DNA of 64,000 nt from Diadema setosum. Taxonomy: Eukaryota > Echinodermata > Echinoidea > Diadematoida > Diadematidae. Below are positions 45,426 to 56,583 of the stretch, in pieces. The stretch lies in contig CM067075.1 of the NCBI GenBank assembly GCA_033980235.1, forward strand, positions 501,001-565,000. The letters run 5' to 3'. Every line of letters begins with the position of its first letter. Within the stretch, counting starts at the first letter, position 1. Below the pieces are notes generated by a model, which ran no database searches, was not told the origin of the DNA, and saw nothing but the letters and a program-made list of their open reading frames with translations. Made by a program: the position numbers and the translations under genes.

Positions 45426-45810
45426 CAGCTAAACTCGCATAAGTCGATCTTCTCGGGACTGAGCAAAACACATCGATTTAGGCGAGTTTCGACTTGTGCG
45501 TAAGTCGAAAAAATCGACTTACAGTTACACCACGCGTACACATGTATTTAAAATGTACATGTATGTTGTCTACTCTGGAGCCGAGAGCTGGAGCGGTGTG
45601 CCCGATATTTGCCCTTCAGCAAGACACTTTATCCACATTGAATATTACAGTTATTCATTTCAAAAATTAAGAGCAAACATCTGATATTTATTCTAGCATC
45701 TTATGGAGCCGATTGTTGCCGCTGTTCATATCCAAAACTGAAGGCAAACATTGGGCTTTTTTTTTTTGGTGGCCCGGCGTGCGTTTTTGGTGACCCCGGC
45801 CGCGTATTAA

Positions 45811-48699
45811 CAGGGGCGTCACCAGCTTTTTTTCAAGGAGGGTGCGTTTTGACCCTAATGTAACGAGATTTTTTTTTTTTTTTTTTTTTTTTTTGGACAG
45901 ACATTTGGAATATAGGAAGCTCTCAATCCCTAGACTTTTACTGTTGTTGAGGGAAACCAAGCGGGGAAAGGGCACCGGCGTAGATAGGATTTCATCTTTT
46001 ACAGTAAAAAAAACTACCATTTGGAGCTATATTTTTACGCTTTGGAAATAAAGGGGGAGGGTGCACCGGGCGCAGCTGCCGGCAATTACTGGCAGCAACA
46101 TCAGGAGAAAGGCATAACAATTAAATGCGAGCGAGCGGAGCGAGCGAGCTTGAATATTTTGACATTTTACAGTAAAAAAAAACCCTGCCGTTTGTTGGTA
46201 TATTTTTTTCGCTTTGGAAATAAAGGGAGGGGGCGCACGGGGCGGAACTGCTGGCAATTACTGGCAGCAACATCAGGTGAATTGCATAACGATTAAATGC
46301 GAGCGAGCTTGAAAATTTTACATTTTACAGTCCAAAAGCTGCCGTTCTTAGCCATATTTTTTCGCTTTGGAAATCAAGGGAGGGGGGCGCACCGGGCGGA
46401 ACTGCTGGCTATTACTAGCAGCAACATCAGGTGAATTGCATAACGATTAAATGTGAGCGAGCGAAGAGAGCGAGCTTGAAATTTTTACATTTTACAGTCC
46501 AAAAGCTGCCGTTCTTAGCCATATTTTTTCGCTTTGGAAATTAAGGGGGGGGGGGGGAGCGCATGCCACCGAGCGCAACTGTTGGCAATTACTGGCACTG
46601 GCAGCAACATCAGGTGAATTGAATAACGATTCAATGCGAGCGAGCGAAGAGAGCGAGCTTGAAAATTTTGACATTCTACAATAGAAAAACTGCCGTTTGT
46701 AGCTATATTTTTTCGCTTTGGAAATTAAGGGGGGGGGGGCGCACCGGGCGCAACTGCAGACACTTACTGGCAGAAACATCAGGGGAATTGCATAAAGATT
46801 AAATGCGAGCGAGCGAAGAGAGCGAGCTTGAAAATTGTACATTTTACAGTCCCAAAACTGCCGTTCTTAGCCATATTTTTTCGCTTTGGAAATTAAGGGA
46901 GGGGGCGCACCGTGCGGAACTGCTGGCAATAATTACTGGCAGCAACATCAGGTGAATTGCATAACGATAAAATGCGAGCGAGCTTGAAACCTTTACATTT
47001 TACAGTCCAAAAACTGCCATTCTTAGCCATATTTTTTCGCTTTGGAAATTAAGGGGGGAGCGCATGCCACCGAGCGCAACTGTTGGCAATTACTGGCACT
47101 GGCAGCAACATCAGGTGAATTGAATAACGATTCAATGCGAGCGAGCGAAGAGAGCGAGCTTGAAAATTTTGACATTTTACAATAGAAAAACTGCCGTTTG
47201 TAGCTATATTTTTTCGCTTTGGAAATTAAGGGGGGGGGGCGCACCGGGCGCAACTGCAGACACTTACTGGCAGAAACATCAGGGGAATTGCATAAAGATT
47301 AAATGCGAGCGAGCGAAGAGAGCGAGCTTGAAAATTGTACATTTTACAGTCCCAAAACTGCCGTTCTTAGCCATATTTTTTCGCTTTGGAAATTAAGGGA
47401 GGGGGCGCACCGTGCGGAACTGCTGGCAATAATTACTGGCAGCAACATCAGGTGAATTGCATAACGATAAAATGCGAGCGAGCTTGAAACTTTTACATTT
47501 TACAGTCCAAAAACTGCCATTCTTAGCCATATTTTTTCGCTTTGGAAATTAAGGGGGGAGCGCATGCCACCGGGCGCAACTGCTGGCAATAACTGGCAGC
47601 AACATCAGGTGAATTGCATAACGATTCAATGCGAGCGAACGAAGAGAGCGAACAACAGTAGAAAAACTGCCGTTTGTAGCTATATTTTTTCGCTTTGGAA
47701 ATTAAGGGGGGGGGGGGGCCGCACCGGGCGCAACTGCAGACAATTACTGGCAGTAACATCAGGGGAATTGCATAAAGATTAAATGCGAGCGAGCGAAGAG
47801 AGCGAGCTTGAAATTTTGCATTTTACAGTCCAAAAACTGCAATTCTTAGCCATATTTTTTCGCTTTGGAAATTAAGGGAGGGGGCGCACCGTGCGGAACT
47901 GCTGGCAATTACTGGCAGCAACATCAGGTGAATTGCATAACGATAAAATGCGAGCGAGCTTGAAAATTTTACATTTTACAGTCCAAAAACTGCCGTTCCT
48001 AACCATATTTGGAAATTAAGGGGGGTGGAGCGCATGCCACCGGGCGCAACTGCTGGCAATTACTGGCAGCAACATCAGGTGAATTGCATAACGATTCAAT
48101 GCGAGCGAGCGAAGAGAGCGAGCTTGAAAATTTTGACATTTTACAGTAGAAAAACTGCCGTTTGTAGCTATATTTTTTCGCGTTGGAAATTAAGGGGTGG
48201 GGCGCACCGGGCGCAACTGGACGATTACTGGCAGTATCATTAGGGGAATTGCATAAAGATTAAACGCGAGCGAGCTTGAAAATTTTGACATTTTACAGTC
48301 CCAAAACTGCCGTTTGATGCTATATCTTTTTTTGCTTTGGAAATTGAGGGGGCGCACCGGGCGCAACTGCTGGCAATTACTGGCAGCAATATTAGGAGAG
48401 TTTAAATGCGAGCGAGCGGAGCGAGCGAGCTTGAAAATTGTGACATTTTACAGTCCCCAAACTGCCGTTTGTAGCTTTATTTATTGCAGTAAGGGGGGGG
48501 GGGGCACCGGGTGGAACTGCCGGCAATTACTGGCAGCAACTTCAGGAGAATGGCATTACGACTAAATGCCAGCGAGCGAGTTTGAAAATTTTGACATTTT
48601 ACAGTCCAAAAACTGCCGTTTGTAGCTATACTTTTTCGCTTTGGAAATTAAGAGAGGGCGGAGACGCCCGGTGCGCTCCTCCCCCTGGATCCGCCACTG
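45811..48699. mobile_element. hAT-like repeat whose interior is a tandem array
   Basis: The left edge CAGGGGCGTCACCAGC and right edge 'ggatccgccactg' (inverse CAGTGGCGGATCC) are the kind of ends seen on many hAT-like non-autonomous repeats. No clear 8-bp duplication was found ('cgtattaa' against 'gtagtcaa'). A T25-type run lies at 45869-45894. Confidence 0.5.
45985..48660. repeat. Tandem array of ~17 units (~160 bp) with higher-order structure
   Basis: Each unit contains 'ttacagtccaaaaactgccg', 'ttttttcgctttggaaatta', a G-run, 'caattactggcagcaacatc' and 'gcgagcgagcgaagagagcg' followed by 'agcttgaaa'. A variant with 'gagcgcatgccacc' recurs at 46557, 47058, 47558 and 48028, showing a three-unit higher-order period of about 500 bp. 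Unit boundaries are lost only at the two edges. Open frames through several units are by-products of repetition. Confidence 0.9.
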
Positions 48700-49010
48700 G
48701 TAGTCAAGGGTGTCGGTTTATGTTCATGACTGGGGAAGGTATGACCAGCGAGGTGGCGTCGAAATGACCAAGTATAGGAAGGATGTCCAAAATCTATGTA
48801 TATATTCAACACTGTATAGAATACACTTGCACTAGTAGATAATTATGTATAAAATCAGTGCTGTCAGAACCAGGGTTGCGAATTACTTTTGCCCACGATT
48901 TTTTCTTTTTTTTTTTTTTTTGTCCCCGATGCAAAATTTCAAAAAAAAATAATAAATAGATAAAAAATAATAATCATTTGATGTCCGGCGTTGAGGTCGC
49001 TCGCAGACTG

Positions 49011-49048
<38 letters not shown>

Positions 49049-49217
49049 GGTCTGAAGGGGGGTGCATGATTAACCATTCGCGAAATCGTGATTCGATTCG
49101 CGAAAAGACTCCGCTAAGTATATAAGGCATAGATCGCTACACTCGGCAGGGGCTACGTCGTCCTTTCACCAGGTCTGGGTAACGGAAACCAAAATCTCGC
49201 GTGAGTTCTTGCATTAC
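48700..49217. other. Flank of the LTR element; poly-T tracts
   Basis: Two T/A-rich runs (48900-48960, 49014-49045) surround otherwise unremarkable sequence. No gene. Confidence 0.5.
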
Positions 49218-49221
49218 CTAT

Positions 49222-49960
49222 TGTAAGAGTGCTGGTTGTATGTGTCGGTAGTGTGGTGTGCACTCTCAACTGTAGTATAATTATGATGTCAAGCCACAAT
49301 CGAACATTAGTCCATGCAGGAGACAAGTTGGTGGTTCCAAGATATACAATTTAGTTTATTAGATACAATAATCAGGAATTCCAGAATGGTGCATAATATT
49401 GACGAGGTAATATTGTCGGTAGTATATATAAAGAATACTGTTCCACTCCTTCTTGGCACATGACCGAACAGAGTCGGGGCCGGAGTAAGATTGCTTCCTC
49501 AACTCTAGAAGCATAAGATATATAGGGACATGGATAGAAGTTAAGAGATTAGTAGGAGCAGGGTCTATGACGTGGGGATTATAGGTTCATTGAACAGTAC
49601 TGGGTAAGGGACTGGTGGTGGGAATTGTAAACACAGTTAGTCTGAATTTACTTAAACTTGATTGAGGACAAAGGGAAGGATTGACTATTGAGTAGAGATT
49701 AACCAAAGTAATAACAAAGATGGTTGGGTTCTGAATGGAAGTTTCATTGGAGGTTTGATGGTCTTGTTAATAAAAGGACATGAGCCTATAAAGCTGGGAA
49801 GTGTACATAGGGTTTTGAATTGGACTGGTCGTATATTTAGACAGTATAATTGGGGCAGGAAATGGGGATAAATTCTTAACTTGGTCATCAAAAGACACTT
49901 ATAAATTACATGAGGTTTGTTCTGTTTTAAGGTATAAACTCCCTATTTCTCTATCTTACA
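49222..49960 (-). repeat. 3' LTR (minus-strand element)
   Basis: Shares with the right LTR the two ends and blocks such as 'gggaattgtaaacac', 'gtctgaatt...act' and 'gttaataaaaggac'. The two LTRs are strongly diverged by eye, especially in their first 300 bp. Confidence 0.75.
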
Positions 49961-51488
49961 TTCGTCCAATCTTTCAAAAAGAAACGTCCTCGTTTCATAA
50001 TTATATACTGCAATATTTAAGAAGTTCAAACGATTGACAAATGAAAAAAAAATTCTAATACATTTAAGGAGAGAAAAAAATTTATAAGAAAACACTATTG
50101 ACATGTAAACATAATAAAAATAATTGCTACACAAAACATAGTCAAATTGAGTAGCATATTAATAATTAACAAATTAGTGAAATAATTAAAAAGAAGATTG
50201 ATGTGCACATAAATCTTGCAGATGAGGTATAAAAAAAATCATCAAAGAAACCTATTTTCCAGGGGACATATCATTGTCTTGAGAGGTGTAGGAAAAACAG
50301 CATGGCCTATACACATAGCATAGTAACCAATACATACCGAGGTAACAATATACATTAAATTTAGAATGGAAATAGAAGGGATAGGAAAATAAGAGATCAT
50401 CATAGTAATCCACAAACTGTATGTAAAACTCAAAGAACAATCAGAGGTCCAAAAATTGACAAAAATTATATTACCGTACGTTAAATAAAAAAAAAACACT
50501 TAACATAAATGACAAAACTACAAACTAGAAGAATACACTGATCGTATACATCTAGTCTTGTGCACAGTAAATATGTTGAAAAATGAACAGTAACATCATT
50601 AAAAAAACACTTAAGAAGAGGAACAGACAGAGGAGAAAGGAGAATGAAGCAATTAGATTAAATGACCTAAATTATACAGAGTTGGTGTCTTTGAAATGCA
50701 CCATGCAACAAACTTGTCAATAATGATGTTGATGACCAACATGTAAAAAGATATCTGGCATCAAGAGTAATTCAAATTGTGTAGATAATATTACGTATAA
50801 GAAAAAAGTTGGGCAAACAACAGGACATTTATATGTGGTGAAAATGTACATATACTAGACTGCAACAAGTTTACTAATGGTACAATTTTTTTTTCTATAC
50901 AAAAGCAATTGATCAGAAAAACAACATTTCTCACAAAAAATCAAAAGTTACAACCATACTTAACTAAGAAATTTATGCTAGAAAGTAAAAACACTTATTA
51001 ATCATGTAAACAAATTCTTTCAGAAATAAAACACAATACACATGCTAACAATGAAAAACCTAAATACCAAATAATGCTACAAAAATTTACATCAGAAGTT
51101 AAACTGACATTATTGTTGAGCAAGAAGCAGAAATCGGGATATAAAACGGTCATGAAAGGGGCAATTGAACGTGACCGAGAGTGAGAAGGAAAAAAAAGGG
51201 AAAGTATGGACAATGCAGAAAAATGAATGAACAGCCATGTGGGACGGGGAGGAGTGAGCAAAATATCATTGAAGGTACAAAAATAATGTATAAAATAGAG
51301 ATGACATTAAAAACAAAGTTTCACTACTAAGAAATAGGAATTCAAGTGCCCACGAATCGGAAGGGATAAGGGAACTTGCCATAAATGCTCAATGAGGTTT
51401 AAATAATAAATGAGAATCTTGAAATTTGAAATTTGGAAGTAAAAGAAAACAGGTTCATTATATCCTGTCGCAAATATGACATCATAAA
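49961..51488. other. 3' region of the LTR element, non-coding
   Basis: AT-rich; no frame resembling integrase or another retroelement domain was found on either strand. Confidence 0.6.
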
Positions 51489-53210
51489 TTATGATGGATC
51501 ATAATCAGTTGGGGGATTAGGAAGCTGACTGCCGTGTGTCCGAACACTATTGGCATGGATCACAGCGTGTGGATCGTAAAAGAGGTGTGATGAGGCAATG
51601 GACATGTGAGAGGGGACCACAGAGTCCAAATTCGTGAAGTGGCTGGGAGAGGGCCGAGGAGAGTGAGAATGGGGCAGAGATGGGGGAAGGGGCTGAAATG
51701 TGTGGGTTTGCAAGGAAACAGTACAGTGAGCTAGAAGAGGGGGTTGGTAGTCGGGCAAATCAGGAGGAGAAGAGGTGGAGAAAGGGGTGGAACTGTCCGA
51801 ATCAGTCCCAGTGGAAGATGATGTAGGGGCGTCGGAGTCAGAGTCAAGGGGAGGAATGTCGCAGTCAATAGAAAGAGGGGAAAGTGGGCTAGAGATGGGA
51901 AGAGTGCACTTTAGAGATCGGATTGGAGTTGGGGGAGATGGGGATGAGGGGTGGGAAATCACTGCACATGTCTGTGGTAGTGAGGGAGGCGGGAAAACTG
52001 AGGTGCGATATGAATTACAGGCCTCACAGTGTGAGCAGAGGTCCGCAATGTCTTTGCGCATCCCATGCCAGTAGCAGAGCCCTTCGATAAGCTCAATTGT
52101 CTTGGCTGTACCGAAGTGAAGAGCTGACATGGAAGTATGCATGACAGACAGGACAGTAGGGACCACAGAATAGGGAATGACAACCTGTTCTATCATTATT
52201 CCAGACGGATGTCTCTTCCGCCGATACAACAATCCATCACGAATTATGAAACGTTCAAACTGATGCCGGAACTTGAACAAGCATTCCTCGTAATGAGGGA
52301 TGGCCGATTTTGGGGGTACATATCCAGAACGGATCCAGGCAGTGACCTGCCGGATGATTAGATTCTGGTGCTGAGCTTGATGAAGGCGTACACCATGTTC
52401 TAAGAGAACACTAAAAAAGGAGGACAGGTTAGTAGGAGGTGCAGGAGGAGAGGGAGGAGATGATATTGGCGATGAATTGGCACATGCTGATGCCGATGAC
52501 GGAAGTGAAGCTACTTCAATCGGTATAGCTGGTGATGGAGATGAGGGAGGGGATGGATTATGACCTCTGTCTAATGTTGAAGGGAAAGATGAAGATACAG
52601 GTAATTCGTCATGGCCACCTTTGTAAAGACCACCAGGAGAAGGAGGCGGGGGTGGAGAAGAAAGCTTTCTCATACCGGGGGTATCATGTGGAGGTGGGGG
52701 TGGAGAATGAAGTCTGGTGGAGGTTGGTTGGGGTGACCGAGGAGGGAAGGAATCATCCCGGGAATATGATGTGTCATGAAATGATGGGGTACGAGGGCGA
52801 TGGGAATGCTCACGATCTCGGGGATATGCATGAGACTGAGAGTCAGTGGTTCCAGATAAAACCCCAGGAGAGAGTGTATGAGGGCCATATCGATACTGAC
52901 TTGAATCATCATAACGATGATCGTGACCATACCGACTGGTTGAAGAGATGGAGTGGTTAGAGTAGTTAGAGTAATGATCAGGGGAAGGAGAACGCGAGTG
53001 ATAGCGATGATGTCGGGAATAGGAAGAACTATAGTAATGAGAAGGAGAACGAGGGCGAAAGTGTGAACGGGAATGGGAGTAGGATGAATGGCGCTCCGGG
53101 GAGGGAGAACGGGAGTGATAGGGGGAGCGATAGGAATGATAGGAGGGTGAATGGGGTCGAAAACTGTGAGATCGATCTCGAGAGTAATTATGATCCCGGG
53201 AAGAATACAT
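51489..53210 (-). CDS. RS-rich protein fused to a Gypsy-type H2C2 integrase zinc finger
   Basis: This 573-codon intact frame is oriented like its LTRs. Residues 1-160 are rich in Arg-Ser, Ser-Pro, His and Tyr ('HSRSPSPERHSSYSHSRS', 'YHSRSPSPDHYSN'), like the RS domains of splicing factors. Residues 160-260 are Pro/Ser-rich with PPPPP runs. Residues about 270-400 match the part of Gypsy pol after RNase H: 'RQVTAWIRSGYVPPKSAI', 'FERFIIRDGLLYRRKR', then H358-x6-H365 and C395-x2-C398 (also C392) within 'LHFGTAKTIELIEGLCYWHG' and 'LCSHCEACNS'. Residues 400-573 are again Ser/Pro-rich, with no DDE integrase core. It could bind nucleic acid or the partner element's integrase or RNA; that is inference. 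Low-complexity codons can stay open by chance, so conservation is unproven. Confidence 0.75.
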   Translation of the reverse strand: MYSSRDHNYSRDRSHSFRPHSPSYHSYRSPYHSRSPSPERHSSYSHSRSHFRPRSPSHYYSSSYSRHHRYHSRSPSPDHYSNYSNHSISSTSRYGHDHRYDDSSQYRYGPHTLSPGVLSGTTDSQSHAYPRDREHSHRPRTPSFHDTSYSRDDSFPPRSPQPTSTRLHSPPPPPHDTPGMRKLSSPPPPPSPGGLYKGGHDELPVSSSFPSTLDRGHNPSPPSSPSPAIPIEVASLPSSASACANSSPISSPPSPPAPPTNLSSFFSVLLEHGVRLHQAQHQNLIIRQVTAWIRSGYVPPKSAIPHYEECLFKFRHQFERFIIRDGLLYRRKRHPSGIMIEQVVIPYSVVPTVLSVMHTSMSALHFGTAKTIELIEGLCYWHGMRKDIADLCSHCEACNSYRTSVFPPPSLPQTCAVISHPSSPSPPTPIRSLKCTLPISSPLSPLSIDCDIPPLDSDSDAPTSSSTGTDSDSSTPFSTSSPPDLPDYQPPLLAHCTVSLQTHTFQPLPPSLPHSHSPRPSPSHFTNLDSVVPSHMSIASSHLFYDPHAVIHANSVRTHGSQLPNPPTDYDPS

Positions 53211-54052
53211 TGTGTTGAAAAAAAAGTATGTGGAAAAGAAGGAATATCAATGTACAGAATCAATATAACCAAATATCTAAAGTAAGAATGAGGGGAAAAA
53301 CAGCAAACTATGATAAGAACACCAACTACAAATAAGATGGCAAAAAAAATATATAAATGTTCTTTACACAATGGTAACACAAAAAATGTCAATAAGGCCA
53401 CGTAGTATACGTCAAGGAATTCAAGAGAAAAAATATGTTACAATTTTTAAGTGTATCTACAACACAGTGTGTTGTGTAAATAAATTGATTCAGGGATCAA
53501 CATGATATGGTTCAAGAAAATTCCAATGCAATTTGAATGCAAACGAGGGGGTGGGAATGATAGTGTTCAGAGTCCCAAATAAAAAAAAATAACTCAATCA
53601 GTGAACTTAGCTGCAACCATTAAGAACTGGAATTATTATGCAGGGATGTGGAGAATCTGGAGGACACGTGTAGGAGGAACCAACATGGATGCCGTCTGAT
53701 AAAAGATATGGAGGTAGTGGAGATCCTGATCAGGTAGATCCGCCAATGAGCTGAAGACAGGCCGTGAGCGAGACAGAAGAAGATGATATAGGGTACAATG
53801 ACATCAGATAGGATGAAGCATCTCACACCAGCACAGGATTCGATGACAAAGTAGATATAACTGGGTAGGCCACTAGCGATGGACGTCCAAATTGAAGGAC
53901 CACAGACCCCAAAATAAAATCATCTCTGGCGTATAGTGCAGTGCACAGAGACTGCGCGAACTGAGCATTTAAATATAGTGCAGGCTAAATAATTTCAAAA
54001 AGTGAATATAACATTTTCTAGTGTGAGGAAGAGGAAAGTTTGCAGAAACCAG

Positions 54053-54219
54053 GGGCCCGTTGCATAAAACTTACCGTTGAATTTCAATGGTAACTACCGT
54101 CAAAATTAGGCGTCACAGCCAATCAGCATCAAGGATTACAAAATTTACCGCTGATTTGAAGACTTACCGCTAGAAAGGAGCGGTAAGTCCAGCGGTAAGG
54201 GTTTTATGCAACAGGGCCC
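54053..54219. repeat. 167-bp MITE with GGGCCCGTTGCATAAAA ends
   Basis: The left end GGGCCCGTTGCATAAAACTT is mirrored by GTTTTATGCAACAGGGCCC; the inner 'cttaccg' and 'cggtaag' pairs extend the fold. It is nested in the LTR element. Confidence 0.9.
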
Positions 54220-54443
54220 AGAGCTAGAAGAAAACTGAGCAGAGAAATTGCCCTGTTATTTACAACACATATTACTACAGGCAACTCAAATACAGATATA
54301 CGCAAACCCCAAATCGAATGCAGTGATAATAGCAACAAGCCCCAAAATCAAACTACTAAACAGTAGAATACAAAGATGGGAAAATAAAACATAACATATA
54401 CCTGTCAAATCAACTATACATAAACTTCAAGCAGTAAGCATAA

Positions 54444-54609
54444 TACTGTAAAATGAGGAATATGCGCGAAATTTATAGGCACGCGAAAGTTCCTGTCCAT
54501 ATCACGTGCACCGAATGTCAAAGGCAACTCGCGAAAACTTCACGCTGGAAAAGGCCGTCGGCTCCATTCACAAAAATTTTATGCCGCGAAAATATCGTGT
54601 TTTACAGTA
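54444..54609. repeat. 166-bp MITE with TACTGTAAAA ends
   Basis: TACTGTAAAA at the left and TTTTACAGTA at the right, with inner 'cgcgaaa' motifs in both orientations. TA ends suggest a mariner-type MITE. Confidence 0.8.
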
Positions 54610-55372
54610 TACTCGAAATGTTATGTATGATTGACAAGAAAAAAAAAAATTAACTAAAGAGGATCAACTTAGCAGTTCAGTCCCGGTCATCGGAGAAGGC
54701 GACACCAACGAGAAGGAACAGCAAATAGATGTCGATAGATCCAAGGGTGATGATGATGTGTAGCATTCCAGTCATCGACCACAAGGAAGAGAAGCAGAAA
54801 GCAGACCACTACCGAAGGATTCCTAGCGTCGAATTTGGATTCTAAGGCGATGATCCTTCCACAGTACGTAAGCAGGCACCTTAAGTGATCAGCGGCTGGA
54901 GTTCCACTATCAGCAACAGTCAAGATACGGGGTGGCCGGTGACAGAATCATCCGATCATGCAGCACAAAAATTGATGAAGGCAACACGATGGCTGTCATA
55001 ACATGAACAGCATTGCAGGTATCACAAGTTCAGAGCTCATAGGCTGATACTGTAAATATTCAACGATGAACCAGCATCAACAATAATTGAAGGTAAAACT
55101 GAAGAGGGCTCTTGTGTCCATGCAGTGTTGTTTACAGGGACAAAAGTATTATACCTTTGTATGTAAATGAATAGTAAAGCCCCAAACAGCAAAGCGTCCA
55201 CAAAGTGCAGTTTTTAGGAGCTGACCATTTCTAACGCGAAATGCAGTGGAATGCAGCTCAAGGTAAAGATGTAATAACAGGATTCTCCAAAAACACCTGA
55301 GCAGCAATGTCTACATAGTGTAGAAAGATGAACTCACAAGTTCGATCTCCGAGCGGGAAGCGATGGCCCCAG

Positions 55373-55392
55373 TTTACCGCTGCTACCAATAT
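55373..55392 (-). other. Putative primer-binding site of the LTR element
   Basis: The minus strand reads ATAT then TGGTAGCAGCGG just inside the LTR end. TGG at the start is expected for pairing with a tRNA 3' CCA; the 12 nt resemble an initiator-Met-type site but not perfectly. The identity of the tRNA is unresolved. Confidence 0.6.
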
Positions 55393-56148
55393 TGTAAGAG
55401 CGTGAATTGTGAGTCCCTTGTCGGGTGATGTAGCGTGGTACAATCACAACTCTTACGTTCAGACGCGAAGGAAAACCAGGTTCAAACCATGATATGCAGT
55501 TTAGACAAGTGCACATTCATTGGTAATATCTATAACGTACCCAGCGTAGAGTCACAACAAATGTATCCAGCGTAGAATATAACAACAAATGTATATGCAC
55601 ACAGGCTCCCTCATTTCGCTTTGTAGCCATATAGCTACCCATGACAATGGTCATGGGTATGGCCAGGGAGTATCGCCCCTGAGGACTTGTCCCCAAGAGG
55701 GGAGAATCCAGAATGACCCATCTAACCATGTGAGGTACTATATAAGAGATGGGTCTTTGATGTAACAATTACTTTGGTTACAATAATGTAGTAGAACTGG
55801 ACAAAGGACTGACTGTGGGAATTGTAAATACAGGAGTCTGAATTACTTACAGAACAAAAGGAAGGATTAAGTATTAAGTTCTTTGCGGATTACTAGAGGA
55901 AGGAGTATATTGTGATGGTGGGCTTTTACATGGGAAGTTTACATGGGAGTTTGATGACATTGTTGATGAAAGAATATAAGGACTATTAAACTGTGGGAAT
56001 TGTAAACAGGAGTTTACATGGGAAGTTCAATGACATTGCTAATGAAAGAATATAGGAACTTTGAAACTGTGGGAATTGTAAACAGGGTTTGGGGTGGACT
56101 GGATTTCTAAATGAACCAATGTTCAGGGTAGCATCTTTCCGTCTTACA
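55393..56148 (-). repeat. 5' LTR (minus-strand element)
   Basis: Ends and several internal blocks match the left LTR (for example 'gactgtgggaattgtaaa' against 'tggtgggaattgtaaac'). A local repeat of 'catgggaagttta' near 55930-56030 is private to this copy. Confidence 0.75.
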
Positions 56149-56583
56149 CTATCGTTAATGTCAACGAAACATCGTTAATTTGCGCTTGGGATCGTTACTC
56201 ATCGTTACTACAAACGTTAATTTTCCCGATCGTTAGTTTGCGTTAATGACGATTCACCGCTGCGTTAATGAAACGTTAATGTTTATTGACGCAAAAGTTT
56301 CTTTTGGTAATACTGTATGTAAACAAAAACTGACGTCTCGTGATTTTGACAGTGATTTGTTACACAATAAAATCTTATTCGACTTAGGCACAGTGAATTC
56401 AATGGTTTTTCCGTGAAAGTGTTCTTGGAATTTCATCGACTTAGGCGAGTATTCCACTTAAAAAATTCGACTTGTGAGTGAATTAATACACGTAAGTCAA
56501 TGGGGAAAAATCGGGACTTTTTAAAATCTTCGACTTGCGCGATTATTCGACATATGCGACGTCGACTTAGGCGAGTTTAACTG
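56149..56583. other. Right inner part of the TIR element, with clustered CGTTA motifs
   Basis: About ten copies of 'cgttaa' or 'cgttac' lie within 56149-56285, followed by 'cgacttaggcgagt' repeats toward the terminus (56436-56580). These look like subterminal sites of the 11.2-kb element. Non-coding. Confidence 0.6.

Larger units (their letters stand above)
53211..55392. other. Long leader of the LTR element, with two nested MITEs
   Basis: 2.2 kb separate the primer-binding site from the ORF. No gag-like frame is present. It holds the MITEs at 54053-54219 and 54444-54609. Confidence 0.6.
49222..56148 (-). mobile_element. 6.9-kb non-autonomous LTR retrotransposon
   Basis: Two related LTRs (49222-49960 and 55393-56148) begin TGTAAGAG and end CTTACA. 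The element is flanked by CTAT on both sides (49218-49221, 56149-56152), a 4-bp target duplication typical of Gypsy-type integration. Four bases inside the right LTR, the minus strand reads TGGTAGCAGCGGTAAACTGG, a plausible tRNA primer-binding site, so transcription runs right to left. The only substantial frame is at 51489-53210. No gag, protease, reverse transcriptase, RNase H or integrase catalytic core was found, so its enzymes must come from another element. Confidence 0.8.
45426..56583. mobile_element. 11.2-kb TA-flanked TIR element (pogo/Tigger-like ends)
   Basis: The left end CAGCTAAACTCGCATAAGTC is matched by the inverse of GACTTAGGCGAGTTTAACTG at the right, and both sides have TA (45424-45425, 56584-56585). 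Removing it rejoins the M2 MITE exactly. Ends starting CAGT(T)AAACTCG with TA target sites are typical of pogo/Tigger-type mariners. No transposase frame survives; nearly all of the interior consists of nested insertions. Confidence 0.75.

Noticed and set aside
45985..48660. Regularly spaced repeats considered as a CRISPR-like array
   Set aside because: The whole unit repeats with no unique spacers, in a eukaryotic transposon; it is an ordinary tandem array.
46021..48767. Repeated 60-118 codon frames on both strands of the tandem array
   Set aside because: They repeat with the array units and contain only its translation.
52670..53401. A 243-codon hydrophobic frame on the minus strand overlapping the RS-rich ORF
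   Set aside because: It is the shifted reading of a low-complexity RS/His/Tyr-coding stretch; its Ile/Pro/Leu composition follows from those codons and it shows no domain.
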